Source of the DNA: Botryosphaeria dothidea
Lineage: Eukaryota > Ascomycota > Dothideomycetes > Botryosphaeriales > Botryosphaeriaceae
DNA length: 64,000 nucleotides
Reading direction: 5' to 3'
NCBI GenBank assembly: GCA_011503125.2
Contig: WWBZ02000018.1
Coordinates: forward strand, 62,001-126,000
Position numbers and translations under genes: made by a program. A model generated the notes under the pieces. That model was not told the origin of the DNA, did not search any database, and was given only the letters and a program-made list of their open reading frames with translations. Shown one piece after another: positions 9,842 through 19,819 of this stretch (position 1 is the first letter of the stretch; the number at the start of each line of letters is the position of its first letter).

Positions 9842-10895
9842 TTAAAGAAGGTTCTAAGTTACATAATGAATATGTGGTAGGATTATCTGACGCGGAGGCT
9901 ACATTTACTATTTCTGTTACAAAAGATAATAGAATAAGAAAAACTTCACGTCGTTCATCGGATACATATAGAACTATTTATTCTGTTCATCCTTCTTTTG
10001 CTATTTCTTTAAATATTAAAGATTTACATTTAATACAAAGTTTACAATCATTTTTTGGAGTAGCCCCGGGCGTCGCCGCTAGGCGGCGACTGGGGTCATG
10101 GGACCCCTCCCCCCCCTGTGTTGCGTAGTAACACAGGACCCCTCCCCCCCCTGTGTAGCGTAGTAACACAGGAGGGCACCCCATAGGAAAAATTAAACAA
10201 GATTTAAAAAATAATGCTATTACTTTCTATGTTAATTCTGTAGAGGATTTATTAAATATTATAGTTCCTTTCTTTAAAAGTCATCCTTTACTTCTCAAAA
10301 ATGAGGTGATTTCCTTTTATTTGAGAAAGCAGTTAGTTTAATTAAACAAGGTGCTCATCTTACAACATCTGGTCTTACTGAAATTGTAAGCATTAAAGCT
10401 TCAATGAATAAAGGTTTATCTAAAAAATTAGCAGCTCAATTCTCTTATATTTCTTCAGCAGGAATACCTGCAGTGTTAAATCAAAGTATTAGAGACGGTA
10501 ATTGACTGGTAGGGTTTGCAGACGGAGAAGGATCTTTCTTTGTTCGTGTTTTAGTAGCTAGTACTGCAAAAAGCAGTAATCGTGTTTCATTTTTCTTTTC
10601 TATAAATCAGTCAATTAGAGATAGTGATTTAATTTATAAAAGCGCAAAATTTTTAGATTGCGGTGCTATTAGTAGTAATCAAAAATATATTCAATTAAAA
10701 GTATCTAAATTTGAAGATATTGATAAAAAGGTTATATCGTTCTTTAAAAATTATCCTATGCATGGAATTAAAAACCTGAATTATCAAGATTTTTGTCAAA
10801 TTATGGAATTGGTACATTCTAAAGTACATCTTACTTCAGAAGGTATTAATAAAGTTAAAAGTATCAAAGAAGGTATAAACTTTGGTAGAACTTAG
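9842..10895 (+). pseudogene. Broken LAGLIDADG endonuclease between rns 3'-end copies
   Basis: It holds both halves of a double-motif LAGLIDADG gene: YVVGLSDAEATFTISV at the start and WLVGFADGEGSFFVRV at about 10503. A GC cluster (about 10061-10182) is inserted at the conserved FFGVG.IG position and brings a TAG at 10126. A one-base loss near 10293 shifts the frame before 'GDFLLFEKAVSLIKQ'. From there to the TAG at 10895 the second half is open. No start codon is in frame. It is probably a dead endonuclease that came with the rns 3'-end duplication. Confidence 0.85.
10061..10182. repeat. Compound GC cluster in the LAGLIDADG relic
   Basis: The core 'GGCGTCGCCGCTAGGCGGCG' forms a tight hairpin. 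It is followed by a tandem duplication of about 39 nt ('GGACCCCTCCCCCCCCTGTG' then 'TAGTAACACAG', at about 10100-10139 and 10136-10175). The cluster splits the endonuclease gene. Confidence 0.8.
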
Positions 10896-11276
10896 CTTAA
10901 ATTAAAGCTGTTTAAGACACAGTTGTGTCAGTATTTTCTAGTTATTATAGACATTATGACAATATCTACCAGCTGTAGACTGCTCATAATCTTTTTGGAA
11001 AATAATTTCAGTTTATTTACAGATTCTTTATATTTAAGCGACCTATTTTTGATCAGTCTCTCTTGCGCTTTCGTAGCGAGTGGATAGTTTTTATGTTCAA
11101 TATAGGTATCCATATTGTAAATAAATAGATAAAGGTTTTATATACTTTTTGTTCTTTATTGCTCATGAGTACAACTACTCCTTATATCTATACTGCTCTT
11201 CTTCTTTATTAAATAAAGAAGAAGAAAAAAGAAAAGTATGGTAATTTATCTTAAAAGAAGTAAATTACTTTATATT

Positions 11277-11335
11277 CGTTCAGGTAGGGGAACTTGCCTG
11301 GGAATAATTAAATATTAATAATAACCCAATAAATA
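11277..11335 (+). pseudogene. Second copy of the rns 3' end
   Basis: 'GTTCAGGTAGGGGAACTTGC' followed by 'CTGGGAATAATTAAATATTAA' repeats the rns 3' terminal hairpin at about 9523-9575. The stem differs by paired changes (CAGG/CCTG here, CGAG/CTCG in copy 1), so this copy also evolved under RNA structure. Which copy ends the mature rRNA cannot be told from DNA. Confidence 0.75.
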
Positions 11336-11759
11336 TAAAAAAAATATGTAATAATTTTTATTACATATTATATATATCAACTCAAGATATCTTTACTAGG
11401 CATATCCTACTAATATATCTTGGTAATTATTAATATATCTTGATACTAAATAATGTGTTACTATTATTATTAATACTTAATAAACTGTTGATTTTAGTAG
11501 CTTTTTTTCGTGTTGTAAGCTACATGGGTGTATTTTAACCTACAACACTCTCTTTGTTTTATTCAGTAGTAAAACATGAGATGGAATGATTATTTATTTT
11601 TCTATGATGTTAATTAGATTTCTTTTTATGTTTGTATTATCTTTAGCCGTTAGCTTGTTATTTATGTTTAAGCTTATTTTCGATAACTTTGATGATATTA
11701 TTTCTCTTTCTGCTTTCCCGGCTGTGTTTTACTCAGATTGTGGGAAAGATCTGTAGACT

Positions 11760-12420
11760 ATTTATAAAGAGAATATAGGTAAAGCAGGAGTATACCGTTT
11801 TACTAGAAAAATTGCAGGGGATACTTATATAGGTAGTGCTAAAAAATAAAAGTATTATTTACAGAGCTTTATTAAAATATGGTTATATTAATTTTACTTA
11901 TCTAATATACTGATATATCTTCAGTGGTTGAAAGAGAACAATACTATTCGGATAAATTAAATCCTTTCCCGAAGGGACTAGGGGGCGCCGCCCCGTGGTC
12001 CCCACACCCCGCCCTAGGGGCTAGGGACTAGTTATAATATTTGAAAAATAGTTGGTTCTAGTTATGGACGTATTACCAAAGATAATATAATAAACTTATA
12101 TTTGCAATAAAAGTAAGATTATTTCTAAATAATAGTAATGTAATGAGTTTCTCTCCCGTAGAGGAGAGTTTATTTATAATGTCATAGATGAAAAAGTAAG
12201 CATATTCGAATTAGTGATACAAAATACACAGGCATTTTTTGATAAAATTACTATACCGAATGTAAAGAAAATAATAGTTTCTAATGAAACAAGAATGAAG
12301 ATTTTATCTTCTACTGAGATTGTTATGATAAAGATTTAGAAAACTATCTCACTACTTCTTATCCTTCGGCTATAAAAGCTGGTCTTGCTTTAAATGTAAG
12401 TAAATCTAATTTTGTATAAA
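11760..12420 (+). pseudogene. GIY-YIG endonuclease relic
   Basis: 'ENIGKAGVYRFTRKIAGDTY' with 'YIGS' following (about 11770-11840) preserves the GIY (here GVY) and YIG motifs and the linker typical of this genome's GIY-YIG proteins. Downstream, broken frames still read ALLKYGYINF and EREQYYSDKLNP. A GC cluster (about 11954-12030) then interrupts it, followed by '..VGSSYGR'. Many stops are present. Confidence 0.7.
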
Positions 12421-12529
12421 GTTAAAGGTATAAACTCAAGACTTATACGTGGTATATATTTAGTAATTTATAAATAATAAATTCTTATGATTTAATTATT
12501 ATGATTTAATTGTATTTGCTGATTAGTAG

Positions 12530-12585
12530 CAATCCTCCGGAACTAATCCGGTAATAATTAAATATTAACTATACACCCTAATATA
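12530..12585 (+). pseudogene. Third copy of the rns 3' end
   Basis: 'CCGGAACTAATCCGGTAATA' followed by 'ATTAAATATTAACTATACACCC' matches the bases after the terminal hairpin in copy 1 ('ATTAAACATTAACAATACACCC'). The hairpin itself has diverged and lacks the conserved GTAGGGGAAC. It may be the displaced original end. Confidence 0.6.
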
Positions 12586-12590
12586 TAAAA

Positions 12591-12675
12591 AGGAGAGTTC
12601 CTTTATTGGTAAGAAGGGTTGAGCTGTAAACTCAATAGTAATATACTTTTAAGAGTTCGAATCTCTTCTCTCCTA
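12591..12675 (+). tRNA. trnY: tRNA-Tyr (GUA)
   Basis: The acceptor AGGAGAG pairs with CTCTCCT. The anticodon loop CTGTAAA gives GUA, and a long variable arm is present. T-loop TTCGAAT. Confidence 0.93.
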
Positions 12676-13021
12676 GTTTTAGTACTTTTTTTTACTAATA
12701 ACTACAAAAGAAAACTAACCCGCCTCTTAACTTTTATTATTAGTATTTCCTAATTTCTATTGTTTAATCTAATTAAAAAAATTTTCTTGTGTTTTGAAAA
12801 ATACTTTTTTGACGCTAAAAAAAATAAAAAGGAAATAGTAAAAAATATTTAGGGTTTATCTTACTATGAAAGGGCACTAGCTTATTAATATAATATTTTT
12901 CTTAAACATATAAGAAATACTTAATTTAACTATGACGTATCTACACCTTTTCAGTTAAAGGCCCCTCTAAATAGTTCTAGTATTTAATGACTTACTAAAA
13001 AAGTTTTTTTTAAGATTAATA
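12676..13021. other. Non-coding spacer
   Basis: AT-rich spacer between trnY and trnN. I see no ORF, tRNA or clear repeat in it. Confidence 0.6.
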
Positions 13022-13092
13022 GCCTTTATAGCTCAACGGTAGAGCGGAATACTGTTAATATTTTGATAGATGTTCGATTCATCTTAAGGGCT
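13022..13092 (+). tRNA. trnN: tRNA-Asn (GUU)
   Basis: The acceptor GCCTTTA pairs with TAAGGGC. The D-arm is AGCTCAACGGTAGAGC, and the anticodon loop CTGTTAA gives GUU. Confidence 0.92.
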
Positions 13093-13152
13093 TAGTGTAA
13101 TAATTAACAAATATAAAGTAAATAGTGTTAAAAATTTTTATAACCTTAAAAT

Positions 13153-13225
13153 AATACGCGTTAGTTAAATGGTATATTTTTGTGCTAGACGCTATATTAT
13201 AGGTTCGAAATCTATACGCGTATTA
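13153..13225 (+). pseudogene. Degenerate copy of trnR(ACG)
   Basis: The acceptor, D-arm and T-arm match trnR at 15661-15735, but the anticodon stem no longer pairs and the ACG anticodon is lost ('GTGCTAGACGCTATA' here, 'GTGCTACGGACACAA' there). The similarity continues into both flanks ('ATCAGTAGTTAATTATG'), so a segment that ends just before nad6 was copied. Confidence 0.8.
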
Positions 13226-13439
13226 TTACCTTTATTAGCGATTATACTCTTTATTTATCAGTAGTTAATTATGTGATGAGTTATTTATTAGAATATATGA
13301 CCTAAATAAACTTAAAATTTAGTTTAAACAGAATAATCTATTTAAGTCCAGCACCTAGTACTGTTAGAACCTTACATTTGCAAAAATTAGTTATAACTTA
13401 TCCGTAGTAGAGGGTTAGGCTATAAGTGTTTTAATTTAT

Positions 13440-13495
13440 ACTTATTATTTAAATTACATGTGGCAGGTTTGGTGTTCGAATCCCCAATTCCTTAG
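13440..13495 (+). pseudogene. tRNA-like 3' half
   Basis: 'GGTGTTCGAATCCCCAATTCC' looks like a T-arm plus acceptor strand. No matching 5' half could be folded. It is probably a tRNA remnant. Confidence 0.35.
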
Positions 13496-13519
13496 TAATG
13501 ACATTTATATATAGTAATA

Positions 13520-13591
13520 AAGACCTTAGCTTAATGGTAAAGCATGTGCCTTTTAAGCATTGTTATATGGGTTCAAATCCCGTAGGTCTTA
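13520..13591 (+). tRNA. trnK: tRNA-Lys (UUU)
   Basis: The acceptor AAGACCT pairs with AGGTCTT. The anticodon loop CTTTTAA gives UUU, and the T-loop is TTCAAAT. Confidence 0.93.
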
Positions 13592-15045
13592 CTTATTATT
13601 ATTAATTAATAATTAATATTATATCATATTTTTATATTCATTTTTTTTTGTGATTGATTAAAGACAATCGTACATATAAGTAAATTGTATTATAACTTAT
13701 GGACTAAAATCAGATTTAGAATATGGATGATATCATTAATGTTAGGATTAGATTATAATAATTTAAAGTTTATTTCTTAAGTGATAGTGTTAAGGATTAA
13801 GTGTAAACGCTTATCTATAGCTGTAGATAAATTATTGCTTTTAGGCTACCCTAATATAAAAATATGTATAGTTTTTAATATATAATTTATATTAAAGGAG
13901 AGATAGAATATAAGGAGACTTAGGCTGGTATAAAAAAAGGGGGGTGGGGTATTAGGTTAGTAAGTTCTAACTTATATATCTAATGTTTCACAATAGGAAA
14001 TAGGTGCCCAAAATATTTTTTTATGTAGTGAGGGGAGGATATTTACTCTTATATGTGAAAGTAGGAGTGATAAGTTTTAACCTTTACAACCTTTTTTTTT
14101 TAAACTAATTATATTTATTAATGCTTCATTTTAAGCTAAATATATCTATTTATGTTTTACTTATACCTTTACGCGTAGGTAGACGAAGTAAGGGTTTAAA
14201 ATTCTTCATGTGTATTATGGCCGCTCAGATATTCCCTCCCCTACGCCCTGCGGGAGAATAAAAATAATATATTTAAGGGAATATTAATGCCTTTTAAAGT
14301 AGAAAAAAAAGGAGCTAATTAGTATAGATTCTAGCCCTACTATCTTCATACTTAGATCCGATATTTCCTTTATAAAGTTATAGCTTTAATTAATGTTATA
14401 ATTAATAGTTGGTAATAAATTTTCTTTTATTTTATAGAATAAAGAAAGAAGATATAATACTAAAGATAAAAAGTATAAAATAATAAGCTCAAAAGGTAGT
14501 AATAAGTTATTTTATTTACTATTATTGTAGAAAACATTTTTTAATTTTTTTATAGTAATGGTGGTGGTCCACCATTTTTTAATAAGTACGCTTTTTTAAA
14601 TATCTATTTATTTATTTGTACCTGTAACTTTATTTAATATTTTTACTCCCCCTACGGGAAAAAATAAAATTTATATTTATAAATAGTTAACTGGGCTTTT
14701 TTTGCATATAGCTATATTTATTTATTTTTAATATTAACTATTGATAAAGGATATGTTTGTTGTAATTAAATTAGGAGGTGTTTAATTTCCAGTCTGATTT
14801 GTTGTAGTAATAAATAACATATGAATTATAAATCACATGACGAGCGTATATTGACAAAAAAAAATACAGAGAATAGGTTAAGTAATTTCTGTATTTAATT
14901 GAAGCAGCTTGATATTTATATGTTATTAAATCATATATTCCTCAAACAAGATAAGCTTTTTAAACATTATATAGTAACAAAAAAAGTTAATAAATATTTT
15001 TGTAGTTAAGTGATTAATTTGTTATTGAGAAAAGGGGAGAGCAAA
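13592..15045. other. Long non-coding spacer between trnK and trnG
   Basis: About 1.45 kb of AT-rich sequence without a supportable gene. It has small palindromic GC islands ('CCCTGCGGGAG' at about 14246, 'CCCCCTACGGGA' at about 14648), a poly-G run near 13940, and the short palindrome 'GGTGGTCCACC' near 14560. Confidence 0.6.
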
Positions 15046-15117
15046 ACGGTCATATGTTAATTGGTAAACAAATCGTCTTCCAAACGAATATTGTCGATTC
15101 GAGTTCGGCTGACCGTA
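15046..15117 (+). tRNA. trnG: tRNA-Gly (UCC)
   Basis: The acceptor ACGGTCA pairs with TGACCGT. The anticodon stem TCGT/ACGA holds the loop CTTCCAA (UCC). Confidence 0.92.
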
Positions 15118-15205
15118 TTTATACATATATTTTTTGTATATATAAAAAGCCAAAAGATGTGTATCGATTCGAATATAGTTGGCCTTATATATTTGTTAAT
15201 AACAA

Positions 15206-15278
15206 GGGTTAGTTTCTTAATAGGTAAAGAGCTTTCTTGTCGAGAAAGATTATGCCGGATCGAGGCCGGCCTAACCCG
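15206..15278 (+). tRNA. trnD: tRNA-Asp (GUC)
   Basis: The acceptor GGGTTAG pairs with CTAACCC. The stem CTTTC/GAAAG closes the loop TTGTCGA (GUC). Confidence 0.93.
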
Positions 15279-15327
15279 ATTTACTCTTTTCATTAATAAA
15301 TAAGGTAAAAAAAAAAAGTAGGGGGGG

Positions 15328-15450
15328 GGTATCGTGAAGGAGATGAGGGCCCCTATAATTTCTTTCTTTTATATATAAAAGAAAGAAGATCAGGAGTAAA
15401 GAACTCTTTAATTAAAGATTCTTTACGACAGTTAGAATAAGGAGACCGGT
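15328..15450 (+). repeat. Left arm of an inverted repeat around trnV-trnR-nad6
   Basis: The reverse complement of about 18475-18592 matches this stretch: 'TTTCTTTCTTTTATATATAA', 'GATCAGGAGTAAAGAACTCT', 'AAAGATTCTTTAC' and 'AAGGAGACC' occur in the same order. The arm itself contains the nested palindrome TTTCTTTTATATATAAAAGAAA. Confidence 0.75.
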
Positions 15451-15526
15451 CACCCCCCCCCTTATTATTTAATTTTATTTAGGTTTATTTAGTTTATTAT
15501 TTATTTAAAGAAGATTACATATATAA

Positions 15527-15599
15527 AAGGAATTAGCTCAATTGGTAGAGCGTCTATCTTACACATAGACGGTTAAAGGTTCGAACCCTTTATTCCTTA
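15527..15599 (+). tRNA. trnV: tRNA-Val (UAC)
   Basis: The acceptor AAGGAAT pairs with ATTCCTT. The stem TCTAT/ATAGA closes the loop CTTACAC (UAC). Confidence 0.94.
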
Positions 15600-15660
15600 T
15601 CGTGTAATAATTAATTAATATATAGTTAATAACGTTATAATTTTTATATAACCTTAAAAT

Positions 15661-15735
15661 AATACGCGTTAGTTAAATGGTATAATTCTGTGCTACGGAC
15701 ACAAAGTTATAGGTTCGAATCCTATACGCGTATTA
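15661..15735 (+). tRNA. trnR: tRNA-Arg (ACG)
   Basis: The acceptor AATACGC pairs with GCGTATT. The anticodon loop CTACGGA gives ACG. nad6 starts 88 nt downstream. A degenerate copy lies at 13153. Confidence 0.92.
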
Positions 15736-15822
15736 TTATCTTTATATCTTCCTTAATTATTATACTCTCTTTAATTTTTATCAGTAGTTAATTATGAGAT
15801 GGGTATATATTGTAGAAAAAAA

Positions 15823-18066
15823 ATGAACAGCTTATTTGTTTTTAATGAAAGTTTTACTAATGGTTATAGAGGTGAACTTTTAGATTTTATAGCTTTAACT
15901 GCTATTTTATGTGGTATTTTAGTTATTATTACTAAAAATCCTGTTGTGTCTGTTTTATTTTTAATTGGTTTATTCTTAAGTATAAGTGGTTATTTAATCA
16001 TGTTAGGTATAAATTTTATAGGTTTATCTTATTTATTAGTATATGTTGGTGCCGTATCTATACTATTTCTTTTCATTTTAATGTTAATTAATGTTAGAAT
16101 ATCTGAGTTAGTTAGTGATACTAGTAATAGTATACCATTAGCTATAATAATTGGTATCTTATTTAACTATGTTGTTTATGAAATTTTACCTTATAGTATC
16201 GTAGCTTTCAACAGTTATACTGTTAATTTAAATAACTCTTTAAAAGATCTTCTGTCTAATAGCTATAGTAGCGATTATATTAAAAAAGTATTTAATTTTG
16301 CTAACGATAGTAGTGATATTGCCTTTGTAACATCTAAAATTTGAGATGGGAACTTGGCAGAAACAAGTCATATAACTAATATTGGTAATATTATGTATAC
16401 TAGTTATTCTATATGACTTATTATTACTTCTGTTATTTTATTATTAGCCATGATCGGGGCAATAGTAATTACTATTAAACAAAAAAAAGATGATACATAT
16501 AAAAAAGATTCTGAATATCTAATAGATAAAAATATTAAAGATGTAACACTAAATTCTCATAATAAAAGTATAAAAAGTATACTATTTAATAAACGTAGTT
16601 TCCATACTAAATCTTCATGTCGTAATAGTTTAGATACCTCAAGTGATAGTGGTAATGATATTACTATTAGTGATAAAAAATGGTGATTGGTTTTAGATAA
16701 GCCTATGCAAAATAGTCAAAACATAGCGACTAAACACATAAGAAGCGGTGAAGCCATTACAGCTAATATAATAAATAGAATTTTATCTATTTATAATTTA
16801 CATGTCACAGATGAAGCATTAAAAGCATTAGTTAATACACCTAAGTTAAAATTCAATAATCTAAATAAATCTTTATATAAAGATTCCAGTTTCATAGAGA
16901 AACTGGGAAAAATGAATGGTAAAGAAGTAGCAGGAGTATATATCTTTACTCATAAAGAGACTGGTGATAAATATGTAGGTTCTTCTGTACAATTGGCTAC
17001 TAGACTACAAAGATATTTAAGTGGTACTTATAAAGAATATGGTAAATTTTTACCTTTATTAAGTAAAGAAGGTTTAGATAAATTTAGCTTAGAAGTTATG
17101 CCTATATATTCTGTTATGGTCTTAAAGCCTGAACTTATATTAGAACAATATTATCTATTAGATCCTTCATTTAATTTAAATGTATCTAGAGTAGCTAATG
17201 TTCCTGGATTTAAATCTAAAGAAATCTTTATGTATAATAAAGATAAAACTACTTTAATATACCATTCGGATTCTATTAAGGATTTCTATGTTAAATTTGG
17301 TATTTGACATGCTGTTATTGTAAATAACATTGAAACAGGTTCGTATTATTTAGGTAAATATGTTTTCTCTTCCGTACCTATTCTTACAGCTGAAGAAGGA
17401 AAATATAGTGAGGAAGAAGTTAAAGGAATGTTAACTGAAGATAGATTAGTTACTACTTTGTTTATGTATAATAAAGATAAATCTATTTTATATTTTTCAG
17501 GATTAAAAAGTGAATTTGCTCAGTTAGGAATACATACTTGAAACTTAAATGTCTCAAAATATATTAATACGGGTTCTCTTTATTTGGATAAATATATTTT
17601 AACTACTGCTGAGGTATTAACTGCTAATCCTTCTGGTATGTCTGTATCTGAAATAATGGAAATGTTGAATAAGGATAAAGAGAATTTGAATGTTATTTCA
17701 GGTAAAGGTAAAAAAGTAGTTTTATTGGATGTTAAAGACAATAAAACTTTAAGCTTTAAAAGTTTATCTGCTTGTGCTGAATATTTTAGAGGTTTGGGTC
17801 TTAAAACTACAGGTAATACCTTGAAGTCTCGTTTAGATTCTGGAATTGAATATAATGGATATATAGTAAAGTGAGATGAGGATCAAACATCTGTGCACAA
17901 TAGAGCTAAATACATATCTATTACTAATCAGGAAACTGGCTTAACTCACACTTATTCTTCTCTTCGTGATGCAGAGCGTAATACTAAAATATGGCGTGAA
18001 ACTATTAAAAAGTATGCTAATACTAATGAGCCTTATAATGGTTTAATTATATCTTTTGTTGAATAA
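15823..18066 (+). CDS. nad6: nad6 fused in frame to a GIY-YIG endonuclease
   Basis: One open frame of 747 codons in code 4, with Trp TGA at several sites. Residues 1 to about 220 are a complete Nad6, a complex I membrane subunit: MNSLFVFNESFTNGYRGELL, NFIGLSYLLVYVGAVSILFL, then '..AMIGAIVITIKQKK'. Instead of a stop the frame runs on through a hydrophilic linker (residues about 225-360) into a GIY-YIG domain near residue 366 (AGVYIFTHKETGDKYVGSS) and DNA-binding-like repeats (FMYNKDKTTLIYHSDSIKDF). No intron boundary or 3' nad6 exon is needed. The ATG at 15823 was preferred to 15799 because it matches family N-termini. How a functional Nad6 is released, by processing or by tolerating the fusion, is unknown. 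Confidence 0.9.
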
Positions 18067-18100
18067 CTTTTTTTATATATTTAGATATTTTTAGGTATTT

Positions 18101-18157
18101 CTCCCCTCTGCGATTTTCTTCATATGTATATGAAGAAAGATCAGCGAGGGACAAAAA
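18101..18157. repeat. 57-nt palindromic element, copy A
   Basis: This stretch is identical over 57 nt to 51543-51599. It has an imperfect inverted repeat (TCCCCTCTGCGATTTTCTTC against the complement of GAAGAAAGATCAGCGAGGGA) around CATATGTATATG. Copy B sits inside the DNA polymerase relic, which shows that the element moved. Confidence 0.9.
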
Positions 18158-18177
18158 AATAATATAAAAATTATTAA

Positions 18178-18213
18178 ACATATAAATTAATTATAACTAT
18201 TAAACAAAAAAAT
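18178..18213 (+). pseudogene. Displaced native nad6 3' end
   Basis: 'ATAACTATTAAACAAAAAAAT' then TAA reads ITIKQKN-stop, matching nad6 codons at about 16462-16482 (VITIKQKK) and a normal Nad6 C-terminus. It fits a leftover end, displaced when the nad6-end::GIY-YIG cassette inserted. It is short and AT-rich, so chance similarity is possible. Confidence 0.5.
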
Positions 18214-18474
18214 TAATATATAAAATATATATTTATTTTATATTATTTATTTTATATTATTTTATGCTAAAGAGCCACGGCTACTCTTTAACTTTATCAT
18301 TTTTTTTTTACAAGGTGTAGGTTTTTTTATACTTTTATACTTTTTGTTAATTTAAAAATTAGTATACTCTTTTTAAATTAGTATACTCTTTGTTGATCAT
18401 CCCTTACTCTGATCCTTTTTATTTATTTTATTATATTATATTTTATTATATTTTTATTTCATTATATTTTTATT

Positions 18475-18592
18475 AGGGGTCTCCTTCCCTCTCTCTATAT
18501 GTTGTAAAGAATCTTTCAGGGTACTGAAAGAGTTCTTTACTTCTGATCTTCTTTTATATATAAAAGAAAGAAATTTTGGGGAGGGGTACCTT
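18475..18592 (-). repeat. Right arm of the inverted repeat around nad6
   Basis: Counterpart of 15328-15450 in inverted orientation. The blocks include 'GGTCTCCTT', 'GTAAAGAATCTTT', 'AAGAGTTCTTTACTTCTGAT' and 'TTATATATAAAAGAAAGAAA'. Together the arms bracket trnV, trnR and nad6::GIY-YIG. Confidence 0.75.
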
Positions 18593-18619
18593 TTCAAGTT
18601 TAAATTACCCCCCTTATTC

Positions 18620-18672
18620 TTGACTGGCAAGATACAATGAGCATTGAAGGTTTGAATCCTTCTCCGCCACCC
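18620..18672 (+). pseudogene. tRNA-like 3' half
   Basis: 'GAAGGTTTGAATCCTTC' is a good T-arm followed by 'TCCGCCACCC'. No 5' half or anticodon arm could be matched upstream. It is probably a tRNA remnant. Confidence 0.35.
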
Positions 18673-18816
18673 AAATTATTTAGGACGCCTTTTCGTGGCA
18701 CTCCTGATAAGTAGTTCACTTTTTTTTTAATTGTGGATGAAACTAAGTGCCTTTTTTAATAGTTCCTTCTGTCCCTTATTTAATAGGGCTATTTGTAAAT
18801 ATATAGATACTTTGAA

Positions 18817-18897
18817 GGAAAAGTTGCCATAGGTAAGGCAAGATATTTGCTAAATATTGTGTTATTACACCTGAAGGTTCAAATCCTTCCTTTTCCG
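18817..18897 (+). tRNA. trnS: tRNA-Ser (GCU)
   Basis: The acceptor GGAAAAG pairs with CTTTTCC. The anticodon loop TTGCTAA gives GCU. Variable arm and T-arm GAAGG-TTCAAAT-CCTTC. Confidence 0.9.
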
Positions 18898-19545
18898 TAT
18901 ATTAATTTATAATTGTATCATCTTTTTACATTAATTTGTAATCTATGGTATAGTATACTTTAATATACTTTTTATTGGAGTCATTGGTGGATATAAATTA
19001 TATTCCTAATATTAATTGTAATGGTGTGTATTACTCTACATGATATTATTCTTAACTAATCTATCTTCAATATGATATATTTTTTTTCTAATAATATTAG
19101 AAAAGTTTGGTTGTAAGGTTCAAATTTAAACTATTGGCTTATGACTGTTTTTTAATTTAAGTGTGAGCCACTTAATATTTTAATATTGCTTTTTAGTTAT
19201 GTTCTCTGCATACTGGTAGGTTTAGCGAGTATTTGTTCCTTATTCTTGCCAAATATTATATCTCTTTATAGTTATATACTATGTAATATAGTTTTTATTT
19301 ATATAGTTAAATATATTTATAATTTATAAATATATAAGGAGTATTGATCAGCTATCTAACTTAATATTGATAAGATTATACCCTTTTTTGTATTATGTAT
19401 ACATATTCACTGATTCCTGATTTAGAGAGTATTCTTAAGGTATATTAAAATAGTTTTGTGTTCATCGTGTTTAAATCTTTTGTACAATTAATACTTAAAT
19501 TGTTTAAGATATTTTAACAATACTCCTTTTTTTTAGTAATATGAA
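18898..19545. other. Non-coding spacer after trnS(GCU)
   Basis: AT-rich sequence with no open frame in code 4 that resembles a known protein and no foldable tRNA. Confidence 0.55.
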
Positions 19546-19745
19546 CAATCTAGTGGGCATTAAATCATTTATCATGATTATAAAATATGTTCTTGGTATA
19601 TCTATCTAATTGAAGATTATTATTATTCACAAGATTCTATGTAGTAAATATATTACTATTAGAGTCTCTATTTTTAACTAATTTCTTAGTATTAGGATTT
19701 TTATTATGCTATGTTTTTTTTTAAGCATACTTTATGAATCTTATT
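19546..19745 (+). pseudogene. Truncated, internally deleted copy of nad4
   Basis: 'TCTAGTGGGCATTAAATC' matches the nad4 leader (121-138). After a deletion the sequence resumes with TCTAATTGAA.., 'TTACTATTAGAGTCT' and 'CTAATTTCTTAGTATTAG', matching nad4 457-570 (SNW..LLLESL.LANFLVLDIL). It has frameshifts and early stops. Confidence 0.8.
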
Positions 19746-19819
19746 GCGAATTATTAGTATTAAACAATTTATCTATATGAAGTCTATCTATTGTTCGTTT
19801 TTATTCTAATAAAAAAATA

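Noticed and set aside
10928..11113. Minus-strand ORF of 61 codons between HE relics
   Set aside because: No recognised domain, opposite strand to every other gene, and of a length expected by chance in AT-rich DNA.
12160..12420. Second intact GIY-YIG gene near the rns 3' end
   Set aside because: Stops and a GC cluster interrupt every frame; only motif traces remain.
15057..15303. Overlapping ORFs on both strands
   Set aside because: They cover trnG and trnD; the tRNA folds explain the sequence.
16345..16450. Apparent end of nad6 at TGA
   Set aside because: TGA is Trp in this genome (trnW UCA, conserved Trp sites), so the frame continues; the same holds for the breaks in rps3, nad2, cob intron ORFs and nad3.
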